From the NCBI RefSeq assembly GCF_004319545.1, contig NZ_CP036313.1, forward strand, positions 186,001-250,000: a DNA stretch of 64,000 bases, written 5' to 3'. The notes under the pieces are model-generated. The model saw nothing but the letters and a program-made list of their open reading frames with translations, was not told where the DNA came from and made no database searches. Within the stretch, counting starts at the first letter, position 1, and each line of letters opens with the position of its first letter. The stretch is from Desulfobacter hydrogenophilus. GTDB taxonomy: Bacteria; Desulfobacterota; Desulfobacteria; Desulfobacterales; Desulfobacteraceae. The translations under genes were made by a program, and so were the position numbers. Positions 51,241-58,801 of the stretch are shown here, one piece after another.

Positions 51241-51245
51241 TCGTT

Positions 51246-52613
51246 TCAGACCTTTATATAAACAGTTTCGTCTACAGGATATGCCCTGTGATATTGTATG
51301 ATCTTATCAATGGTCTGCCGATTCAGGGTCTGCCCGGCAGGCAGCAGTTTCGTACCGGTCCGGGTGAACAGCGTTGCACTGAGAGTCATTCCCGGTTTCA
51401 GCTGCTCCACACCGACACCGCGAACCTTGAGCGTATCCCCGCCCAAGTGCAACACCGCATACTTTTCAAGCCATCCGGCGACCGTAGGATCAAGTCGGCT
51501 GCCGATCATCGGCTCAAGTTCTGAAAGCAAATTCTGAATGCCAAACGATCCGTTCTTCTCTCGAAGGTTCTCCATTTCATCCGCAGCAGCAAGAATTCTT
51601 GACGCCAGAGGAATATGGCGGCGTTTCAAGCCATCAGGATATCCTGTGCCGTCCACATTTTCGTTCAAACAACGAATAATAGCCGCTGCCCCCTCAAATC
51701 CCCGGCAATGGCTGAGCAGTTCAGCCCCTTTAACCGGAAACTGTACTCTCATAGCTTGATCATATACTGTGGAACTGCTGTCTGGATCTTGATCTGCGTC
51801 TCCCCAACCGGGCACCTTTTCGCCAATATAATCCTTTGAAAGAAAAAGAAGTCCGGTTTCGTGAAGCATACCAGCTTTTGATAGATCCTCCAACTGTTTT
51901 TGGGATAAGCCCATCTTAGTTGCGATAAAACAGGCAATTTTTCCCACACGCTCGCCATGGCCGCGATTAAGCTCCACCCGCTGACGAATTAAAGTATAAA
52001 GAATGCGGCCAAAGCCTTCCATATCCGCAGCCATCTGTGTCTTGATCTCCAAAAGGCTTTGCTTTAAACGCCTGCGCTCTTGGGACATTTGATGAATTTG
52101 TTTTAGAGCCGTGTTCAGATTGCTTTTATCCTCAAGCAATTCATCTTTGACCTCTTTTAATTCGCGTTTAAACCGATCCAGATACCCAAAAGATTTTTCA
52201 AGGGAACCGATTTTGGAAAAAAGTGTCTGTTCGAGATGAAGCTTATCTATTGCGCCTTTGGCCTTAACTTCAATCTCCCGTGTATCCAAAGGCCAGTCCA
52301 CCACCTGGTCAGCACCCGATGACATAAGACTTAATCGGACACTTTTCTTAGTTTCTGCAGGCACGATGACAAAAACCGCCGGAGAAAATTTAAAATTATG
52401 GACGTGAAACGTATCAAACCATGACCGGACCTTTTCAGAATCAACATCGGCGTCAAGGACAAAGGGATCCATCAGCACAATATCCGGTCGCTGTTTGAAG
52501 GATTTTATAGCATCAGGCGTGTTGACACAGGCAATAGAAAGGCGCGAATCTGCAGACACAAGATCCTGAGGACACCGAACCCCCACATATAGAAGAGAAA
52601 GGCGCAAAGCCAT
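51246..52613 (-). CDS. Receiver-like / coiled-coil / degenerate HD-GYP protein
   Basis: 455 residues. Residues ~1-125 look like a pseudo-receiver (DIVLMDPFV aspartate strand, then FVIVPAETKKSVRLSLMSSGADQVVDWPLD). A coiled coil spans ~130-205. The C-terminal ~250 residues align with HD-GYP phosphodiesterases: RGHGERVGKIACFIATKMG, then MLHETGLLFLSKD where HDIGK is expected, and NENVDGTGYPDGLKRRHIPLASRILAAAD for the GYP region, with the usual HHE replaced by LNE. Metal ligands are therefore missing, so it is likely a c-di-GMP sensor or scaffold, not an enzyme. Cotranscribed with motAB. Confidence 0.75.
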   Translation of the reverse strand: MALRLSLLYVGVRCPQDLVSADSRLSIACVNTPDAIKSFKQRPDIVLMDPFVLDADVDSEKVRSWFDTFHVHNFKFSPAVFVIVPAETKKSVRLSLMSSGADQVVDWPLDTREIEVKAKGAIDKLHLEQTLFSKIGSLEKSFGYLDRFKRELKEVKDELLEDKSNLNTALKQIHQMSQERRRLKQSLLEIKTQMAADMEGFGRILYTLIRQRVELNRGHGERVGKIACFIATKMGLSQKQLEDLSKAGMLHETGLLFLSKDYIGEKVPGWGDADQDPDSSSTVYDQAMRVQFPVKGAELLSHCRGFEGAAAIIRCLNENVDGTGYPDGLKRRHIPLASRILAAADEMENLREKNGSFGIQNLLSELEPMIGSRLDPTVAGWLEKYAVLHLGGDTLKVRGVGVEQLKPGMTLSATLFTRTGTKLLPAGQTLNRQTIDKIIQYHRAYPVDETVYIKV

Positions 52614-52638
52614 AAATCACACGACACCTGTATCTTGT

Positions 52639-53190
52639 CTATTCCGAATATCCACGGGTCCACCATTCATCCCAACGTGTGCCAAGAATCTCCCGGGCAA
52701 GTTGTTTACCCGTATCTGTCCTAAGGCGGCCAACCACAAAGGGCAGCCAGGATTCAGGTGAGGAGGCGCCAAGGTCTTTTAATTTTTTAAGTTCAAGAAT
52801 CAAGGAAAGCTGATCCGCATCATTGGCCAGCCGGGCTTCCATGGTTTCTCCCTGGTTGAATTCATCGATAAGTTCGGAAATATCTTCTGCCCAGTCAAGA
52901 CCCTGGATCAGATCTGACACCGCACGGGGTTCATCAACCGTGTTGTAGTGTTTATGCACGTAATTCAAATCCCCTGTCCGGGCCTCGGCCGTATCATGCA
53001 CCAGGGCCATGGAAATAAGCTTTTCAGCATCTACATCCGGTTCAAGTCGGGCCATGACAAAGCACAAGAAAGCTGCGGTAAAACAGTGTTCAGCAATGCT
53101 TTCCTGTCCGGCCCCTAAAAAAGCGTACCCGGTCCGGTTCAGGTCTTTAAGCATCCGTACTTCAAACAAAAGATCAGCAATTCGTGTCAT
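52639..53190 (-). CDS. HD-domain hydrolase (YfbR/HDDC2-like 5'-nucleotidase type)
   Basis: 183 residues. EHCFTAAFLCFVM (H33 region), MALVHDTAEARTGDL (HD at ~69-70, then E73-A-x-x-G-D) and the later LANDADQLSLILELK aspartate form the HD metal site of the YfbR/HDDC2 family, known deoxyribonucleoside 5'-monophosphatases. It lies 26 bp upstream of the HD-GYP-like gene on the same strand; a functional link to motility is not evident. Confidence 0.82.
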   Translation of the reverse strand: MTRIADLLFEVRMLKDLNRTGYAFLGAGQESIAEHCFTAAFLCFVMARLEPDVDAEKLISMALVHDTAEARTGDLNYVHKHYNTVDEPRAVSDLIQGLDWAEDISELIDEFNQGETMEARLANDADQLSLILELKKLKDLGASSPESWLPFVVGRLRTDTGKQLAREILGTRWDEWWTRGYSE

Positions 53191-53225
53191 TTCGCATCCA
53201 TTTCCTGTAATTTAGGCAACAAATA

Positions 53226-53254
53226 TTGACATTTTATAGAACATTAGCTTAAAT
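53226..53254 (+). promoter_or_regulatory. Putative promoter of the LysM protein gene
   Basis: TTGACA at 53226-53231 and TTAAAT at 53249-53254, 17 bp apart, about 45 bp before the gene. Confidence 0.45.
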
Positions 53255-53297
53255 AAAGTCAAGATTTACAAGGATCAACACATCATTGGAGGTCTCC

Positions 53298-54302
53298 ATG
53301 CCGATTCACGATAGAATGTTTTCATCCCTGGTGTTCCTAATAGTGGTTTGCATCTTTGCCTGCCTTTCCCCGCTTAGCGCCCGGGAAGGAGCGAAAACGT
53401 TTGACACAAATCAGGAGACAGGCTTTTACTACACCATTAAAAAAGGCGATACTCTCTGGGATCTGTCCCAAAAATTTTATAATTCCCAATGGGACTGGCC
53501 AGGCCTGTGGGAGCTTAACAAGGAGATTAAAAATCCCCATTGGATTTATCCGGGCAACACCATCAGGGTGTTTCTCAAACCTGAATTTAAAAAGCAGCCC
53601 CCTGAGAAACCAAACAGGATGGCGATTGAAACCCGGTTTAATTATCCAGCCATTCACAGAACCGGGTTTATCAAAAAAGAACAAGTGCCGGCCCTTGGCA
53701 CGGTGTTACGAGAAAAAGAGGGCAATATCATGATGGCCACCAATGATATTGTTTATATCAGGCCCACGGGCCATACCCCTTTTGTTACTGGGCACAGGTA
53801 CCAGATTTATTCTACCTCCCAGGTGGATCAAAAGATCCGCGCAAGCCGTTACAAAGGCATCAAGCACTTGATCAAAGCCGACCTTGAAATTATTGAAGTC
53901 AATACCCAATATGCAGCCGGCAAGATAAAAAAAGCCTACACGGATGTGGTTTCAGGCGATCTGGTTATGGATTTTTATCCAAGACAGCCCATACTTGAGG
54001 TGGATGAACACCCTGATCCCGTGGATGCGGTTTTGCTCTGTTCCGAGGATAACAATATTCTGGTGAACGATTACCGCATCGCCTTTATAAACAAGGGTGC
54101 CGACGATAATATCCAGTCGGGCAACATTTACACCATCAAACGCGGCAAAGAAAACGAATCGGTTTACGATGTCAAAACAGGTCTGGATATCGCACCCGTA
54201 GCAGCGGGCAGACTCATTGTTATACATACGGAACCTGCAAGTGCGACGGTCATGGTTCTCTCATCAATCCAAGACATTCATCCCGGCGATATCGTAAATT
54301 AA
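53298..54302 (+). CDS. Exported LysM-domain protein
   Basis: 334 residues from the ATG at 53298, preceded by GGAGG; a TTG at 53286 is rejected. N-terminal hydrophobic signal (~7-27, FSSLVFLIVVCIFACLSPLSA), then one LysM domain (~44-95; YTIKKGDTLWDLSQKFY, WPGLWELNKEIKNPHWIYPGNTIRV), then ~230 residues of beta-rich sequence without known domain. It probably binds peptidoglycan in the periplasm; similar proteins accompany envelope machines in Desulfobacterota. Convergent with the GspE/PilB-like gene. Confidence 0.85.
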   Translation: MPIHDRMFSSLVFLIVVCIFACLSPLSAREGAKTFDTNQETGFYYTIKKGDTLWDLSQKFYNSQWDWPGLWELNKEIKNPHWIYPGNTIRVFLKPEFKKQPPEKPNRMAIETRFNYPAIHRTGFIKKEQVPALGTVLREKEGNIMMATNDIVYIRPTGHTPFVTGHRYQIYSTSQVDQKIRASRYKGIKHLIKADLEIIEVNTQYAAGKIKKAYTDVVSGDLVMDFYPRQPILEVDEHPDPVDAVLLCSEDNNILVNDYRIAFINKGADDNIQSGNIYTIKRGKENESVYDVKTGLDIAPVAAGRLIVIHTEPASATVMVLSSIQDIHPGDIVN

Positions 54303-54305
54303 AAA

Positions 54306-54343
54306 TGACGCCGGGTTTAAAGCAATGCATGAACCCGGCGTCA
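54306..54343 (-). terminator. Rho-independent terminator of the GspE/PilB-like gene
   Basis: TGACGCCGGGTT on the minus strand starts with the stop codon itself (54343-54341), pairs perfectly with the complementary arm at 54306-54317 across a 14-nt loop, and is followed on the minus strand by TTTTT. On the plus strand it lies right after the LysM gene stop and could also end that transcript. Confidence 0.75.
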
Positions 54344-56158
54344 CCCCTGCTCCCAAGTCACCCTCAAAATTTCCTGGTAGGTTGTCTGTCCCTCAAGCAT
54401 TTTTTCTATCCCGTTTGCCCGTAAAGGAATCAGGCCTTGTTCGCGGGCTGTCCGGCGCATGTCACCAAGATTTGCCTTTCTGGTTGTCAACTGCTTTAGC
54501 CCCCGGGTGTAGGCAAGGATTTCATAAATCCCGATCCGGCCGCTATAACCGGTATTTCTGCATTTCATACAGCCCTTACCATGCTTCAGCTTTAAGGGAC
54601 CATCACCCGGCACAAAAAGCCCTAACTCTGCCAGCTCCCGACGGTCCATTTCAAAAGGCTGGGCGCAATGGGGACAAATTTTGCGCACCAGGCGCTGGGC
54701 AACCACCCCGGTAAGGGCGGAATGGATCAGATAGGGCGGAATACCTAAATCCAAAAGCCTGAAAACCGTGGACACAGCATCATTCGTGTGCAGGGTAGAC
54801 AGCACCAAGTGCCCTGTCAGGGCCGCCTGTACGGCAGCTTTGGCAGTTTCAAGATCCCGAATTTCTCCCACCATGATGATATCCGGATCCTGGCGCATGA
54901 TATTGCGTAGAACCGATCCAAACGTCACATCAATGGCCGTTTGGACTCCAATCTGGTTAAACTCCTCATGGATCATTTCAATGGGATCTTCAATGGTGGT
55001 GATATTTACTTCAGGAGATGACAGCATACGCAATGAAGAGTACAACGTGGTGGATTTTCCGGATCCGGTGGGGCCTGTGACCAGAACAATACCAAAGGGC
55101 ATGGTGATCAGTTTTTTATATTTCTTCAGATCTGCCGGTGTGAACCCTAAGCTTTCCAGGTCCTGGAAAAGGATTTCAGGGTCCATGATCCGCATCACCA
55201 CCTTTTCGCCAAATGCCACAGGGATTGTAGATACCCGAATTTCCACTTCCTGATCCTTTTTGAGCATCTTAATCCGCCCGTCCTGGGGCCGCCGTTTCTC
55301 GGCCATATCAAGGGCAGACAGATTTTTGATCCGACTAATTACGGCGTTGTGAAGTTTTTTAGGCAATTTGTACACGGTGTGCAATGCACCGTCAATCCGC
55401 ATACGTACAAGGCAGATATCTCGTTTGGGTTCAATATGAACATCGCTGGCCTTCTGGTCAAAGGCATAGGAAAACAAATGGTTCACGGCATTGACAATAT
55501 GCTGATCCGTGGACGGCGGTTCATCCATGTTACCAAGTTTGACAAACCGTTCAAGATTGCCTAAATCTACCCCGGTTCGTGAAAATAAATTTTCAGCCGC
55601 ACTGATGGAATGATGAAACCCAAAAAACTCCCTGATAAGCCTTGCCACATCCGTTTTTGAACTAACAATGGGGGAGACCTTCAGATTGGTTACCCGCTGC
55701 ACATCATCAATGGCTTCATGATTAAAGGGATTCGGGGTGGCCACCACCAGTTTGCCGTCTTTCATCTGCAAAGGCAGCAGCAGATGCCTTAGAGCAAAGG
55801 AGCGGGAAATAGTGCCTGTGACAAAATTGAGTTCAAGTTTTAAAGGATCAATTTTTTTATACGGAAGATGCCAGGATTCGGCCAGAATTTTAAAAATAAG
55901 ATCTTCATCAATCACTTTATCGGGTTTGTCCAACCGCTTCAAATTCAAATATACCAACACATCAATAAAAGATATGTCAGAAAGCGCCCCTCGCCTATCC
56001 CCGGGTGTATTACGGTCGGTTTGCACGGCAAGTTTCTCTTTTATCTTACGCTCCCGACAAAGTAAATCCCTTGCCTGATCCGACGAAATCAGGCGGCCTG
56101 AAATCAGGGCCTGGCAAATGGATTTGGCGCCAAAATACCTATCAGAATTTAAATGCAT
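54341..56158 (-). CDS. GspE/PulE/PilB family secretion or pilus ATPase (second copy)
   Basis: 605 residues. An N-terminal T2SSE_N-like region (~100-200), Walker A GPTGSGKSTT (~359-368), EDPIEMIHEEFNQIGVQ (Asp box), Walker B IIMVGEIRDLETA, His box HTNDAVSTVFRL, and zinc cysteines CPHC / CMKCRNTGYSGR near the C-terminus. It differs from gspE at 32894, so it may drive a type IV pilus or a second secretion system; no partner gene is adjacent. Single gene with its own terminator. Confidence 0.85.
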   Translation of the reverse strand: MHLNSDRYFGAKSICQALISGRLISSDQARDLLCRERKIKEKLAVQTDRNTPGDRRGALSDISFIDVLVYLNLKRLDKPDKVIDEDLIFKILAESWHLPYKKIDPLKLELNFVTGTISRSFALRHLLLPLQMKDGKLVVATPNPFNHEAIDDVQRVTNLKVSPIVSSKTDVARLIREFFGFHHSISAAENLFSRTGVDLGNLERFVKLGNMDEPPSTDQHIVNAVNHLFSYAFDQKASDVHIEPKRDICLVRMRIDGALHTVYKLPKKLHNAVISRIKNLSALDMAEKRRPQDGRIKMLKKDQEVEIRVSTIPVAFGEKVVMRIMDPEILFQDLESLGFTPADLKKYKKLITMPFGIVLVTGPTGSGKSTTLYSSLRMLSSPEVNITTIEDPIEMIHEEFNQIGVQTAIDVTFGSVLRNIMRQDPDIIMVGEIRDLETAKAAVQAALTGHLVLSTLHTNDAVSTVFRLLDLGIPPYLIHSALTGVVAQRLVRKICPHCAQPFEMDRRELAELGLFVPGDGPLKLKHGKGCMKCRNTGYSGRIGIYEILAYTRGLKQLTTRKANLGDMRRTAREQGLIPLRANGIEKMLEGQTTYQEILRVTWEQG

Positions 56159-56366
56159 AAATCCCCTGTGAAGAATACTAAAACAGCCTTTTAAAATTGA
56201 TTATAAATGTATCTATTAACCTAAATTCCCATTTGAATTCAAGGGACCATTTTAAGCACGAATATTTTTTTTTATCTTGACTTTACCCTCTTCAGAGCAC
56301 AAATTATCCTCCCAGTCGGAAAGCAGACCTGTAACTGTTCCGTTTTTTATTGATGGGCGCATATTG

Positions 56367-57260
56367 ATGACATATTTCAAACTTTTATTGACCGCTTTTT
56401 TCTGGGGCGGCACCTTCATAGCCGGCAAAAGCCTGGCAGGTCATGTACACCCATTTTGTGCGGCATTTTTAAGATTCTCCATTGCTTCATTTTTTCTGGT
56501 GCTACTGGTGATAAAGCAGGAGGGAAGGCTACCGAGGATTTATGGAATAGATGCGCTTCTAATTTTTCTTTCCGGTTTAACCGGCGTTTTTGCTTATAAT
56601 TTATTTTTCTTTTCCGGCCTGACCATAATCAACGCAAACCGAGCCGCACTTATTATTGCTACCAACCCCATATTCATCAGTCTTTTTTCAGCGGTAATTT
56701 TTAAGGAGAAATTGACACCTTTAAAAATCCTGGGTCTTGTCCTGTCCGTTTCCGGGGCGCTTATCATTATCACAGGCGGGGATATCAACCAAATTTTTAA
56801 AGCCGGTATCAGCCGAGGGGAAATGGCCATTTTCGGTTGTGTAATCTCCTGGGTCAGTTATTCGCTTCTTGGCAGGCCCCTTACCGGCCGGTTCTCTGCT
56901 TTGGTCAGTGTGTGTTACTCATCACTGGCCGGTACTCTGATGCTTTTTTTCCCGGCAGTATCAAAGGGTCTGTTCGCAGCCCTTCCAGGGTACGGCATGC
57001 TTGAATGGGGCAGCCTTTTCTACCTGGGATTTTTCGGCACAGTACTCGGTTTTTACTGGTATTACCAGGGGATTAAGGAGATCGGGCCCACAAAATCCGG
57101 TGTATTCATTAACTTCGTACCGGTTTCTGCGTTGATTCTATCTTACTTTATTCTTAACGAACCTGTAACAAAACAAATCCTTACAGGGGCAGGTCTGGTT
57201 GTCACAGGCGTTTATATAACGAATATATCGGGATTTTGGCGCAGAAAAAACCAACGTTGA
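56367..57260 (+). CDS. EamA family (DMT superfamily) transporter 4
   Basis: 297 residues from the ATG at 56367; a TTG at 56277 would add 30 polar residues without homology. Ten transmembrane helices in two EamA repeats, opening LLLTAFFWGGTFIAGKSLAG and with KSGVFINFVPVSALILSYFILNEPVT in helix 9/10, a typical RhaT/YdcZ-like DMT pattern. Substrate unknown. Not adjacent to the other three EamA genes. Confidence 0.85.
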   Translation: MTYFKLLLTAFFWGGTFIAGKSLAGHVHPFCAAFLRFSIASFFLVLLVIKQEGRLPRIYGIDALLIFLSGLTGVFAYNLFFFSGLTIINANRAALIIATNPIFISLFSAVIFKEKLTPLKILGLVLSVSGALIIITGGDINQIFKAGISRGEMAIFGCVISWVSYSLLGRPLTGRFSALVSVCYSSLAGTLMLFFPAVSKGLFAALPGYGMLEWGSLFYLGFFGTVLGFYWYYQGIKEIGPTKSGVFINFVPVSALILSYFILNEPVTKQILTGAGLVVTGVYITNISGFWRRKNQR

Positions 57261-57266
57261 TTTAGG

Positions 57267-57296
57267 ACCACAGATGGATGACTTGTCGTTCAAACA
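57267..57296 (+). repeat. Repeat D, copy D2
   Basis: ACCACAGATGGATGACTTGT then CGTTCAAACA matches 13451-13480 with two substitutions. It begins 3 bases after a TA followed by GGACC, the same terminus as C elements, 7 bp after the EamA stop. Confidence 0.5.
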
Positions 57297-57313
57297 CTAC
57301 AAAACAAAAAATG

Positions 57314-57506
57314 CCGGGTTCCCCTGTAAGGACCGTAGATTAAATAACTTGAACGAAATAGCTTTCCTTCTGGCCCATCTACTTCGTTACATCAAGGGCC
57401 CAATAGGCCTGCTATTCAGCCTTTAATGCGCCTTGTAGATGAACCAACATATCGGTGTTATTTCTACCCAACTTATTTAATCTACGGTCCTTACAGGGGA
57501 ACCCGG
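57314..57506. repeat. MITE-like element C3 inserted in the loop of a hairpin
   Basis: Element C3 occupies 57329-57491 (163 nt) with ends AGGACCGTAGATTAAATAAC and its complement; it is ~85% similar to C2. It is flanked by CCGGGTTCCCCTGTA (57314-57328) and its perfect complement TACAGGGGAACCCGG (57492-57506). Removing the element and one TA would restore a 13-bp palindrome, so the simplest reading is insertion at a TA in the centre of a hairpin with TA duplication. The spacer lies between convergent genes. Confidence 0.7.
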
Positions 57507-57536
57507 TATTTATTTGGATATAAGATAACGCCTTTT

Positions 57537-57725
57537 TTAGTCTTCTTCTATGGTAATGGCGTCTTCTTCACAAACTTCTACGCAGCTTTCGCAGCCCATG
57601 CATTCTTCTGCATTGACGGGATCGGATTTGCCGTCCACCATTTCAAACACTTCTGCAGGACATACATCAACGCATTCCTCGCAACCTACACATTTTGCCT
57701 GATCAACGATCGGGGTAAAAGCCAT
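57537..57725 (-). CDS. 2[4Fe-4S] ferredoxin
   Basis: 62 residues, acidic. Two complete C-x2-C-x2-C-x3-C-P/E motifs: C12, C15, C18, C22 and C42, C45, C48, C52. It carries low-potential electrons in anaerobic metabolism; possible users include the stand-alone FMN glutamate synthase at 11739 (inference). AAGGAGG precedes the ATG. Monocistronic. Confidence 0.95.
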   Translation of the reverse strand: MAFTPIVDQAKCVGCEECVDVCPAEVFEMVDGKSDPVNAEECMGCESCVEVCEEDAITIEED

Positions 57726-57838
57726 TTTAAAACCTCCTTAAAAATTAATAATACATTTTTATAAACTCATCTTTCCAAAAGATAGTAACCTGAGTCAGCA
57801 CCCGCTTTTACAACAATGTTTTTGCTAAAACAAGCTTT

Positions 57839-58795
57839 TTATGAGTTTAATTCCACCAGGCATACGCCGATTTGTCCGCCTGGATTTTTTTTAGTTAAAG
57901 CCACATCACCAAGGCCCGAAAAGAACCGAATTTGAATCCGCCCGGTAACGGAACCATGGTCAGCACCTTCAAAATAATCTTTTTCAGAATCAGGAGTCAG
58001 GCCCTGGGCCATCCGTTCTATGATTCCCTTTATTTTAAAATGCTGTTGCTTTATGACCTCACGATCTTTTTCATGCACTTTTATGGAATCAATGTCAAGG
58101 GCATTTATCGCCTGGCCCGCACCGGTCAAAAATTCATCCATCACAGCCCTGCTGGTGGTGATCAGAACCGGAATACCGCGCGGATCAAAGCATTCCGCAT
58201 CAACCGCGGCCTTAAGCCAGGCCTTTATTCTTTTTTCAGTCATGGCCTGACCCGGTTCAGGGGATTGTGTATGATCCACAGACAGAGACATGTCTCCGTC
58301 CCCTTTAAGTTCGGCTAAGAGTGCCGCGTTTTCCTGATCCAGAGTATCCAGAGCAGACTGGATGTCCTGGGATTGCCTATCATGGATATCAGCAAATTTA
58401 AGGAAAACAAGTGAATCGCTGCTGTCCCGGGAGATTGTTGCATCCGGGTCATTTAAAACTGTCCCCTTACGGATGCCGGCACAGATGGCAGCCACGCCTG
58501 AATCATCTTTAAAAAACGTATTCTCACGAATCAAAGCCCGAAGGTTTCTTTCATTGCCCTTATGAATGGCGGCCCACGCCATGTAGGCCCGGACCCCTTG
58601 TTCAGCTATGGCAAGTTTTTCTTTATCAAGGCAAACCCGACCCAGCTGTCCCTGGGCCTCCAAGCCAGCCATGGGCTCGGGTAACACAGCACCATCATGA
58701 ATATCTAACACATTAAAATAGTTAAAGAAACAGGACAAAATATTTGCCTGACGGGCATCCATATAAGTAAACGGAAAAAAATAAAAATTTATCAT
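57839..58795 (-). CDS. Uncharacterised protein coupled to the cysteine synthase fusion
   Basis: 318 residues; I do not recognise a family. No signal peptide is evident after MINFYFFPFTYMDARQANIL. The mid part is acidic and helical; a segment GIPVLITTSRAVMDEFLTGAG (~203-223) and KVHEKDREVIKQQHFKIKGIIERM (~240-263) look structured. The start is supported by AAAGGTG located in the last codons of the fusion gene, 9 nt before the ATG, so translation is coupled. It probably works with the fusion protein, but nothing shows how. Confidence 0.6.
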   Translation of the reverse strand: MINFYFFPFTYMDARQANILSCFFNYFNVLDIHDGAVLPEPMAGLEAQGQLGRVCLDKEKLAIAEQGVRAYMAWAAIHKGNERNLRALIRENTFFKDDSGVAAICAGIRKGTVLNDPDATISRDSSDSLVFLKFADIHDRQSQDIQSALDTLDQENAALLAELKGDGDMSLSVDHTQSPEPGQAMTEKRIKAWLKAAVDAECFDPRGIPVLITTSRAVMDEFLTGAGQAINALDIDSIKVHEKDREVIKQQHFKIKGIIERMAQGLTPDSEKDYFEGADHGSVTGRIQIRFFSGLGDVALTKKNPGGQIGVCLVELNS

Positions 58796-58801
58796 AAAAT
58801 T

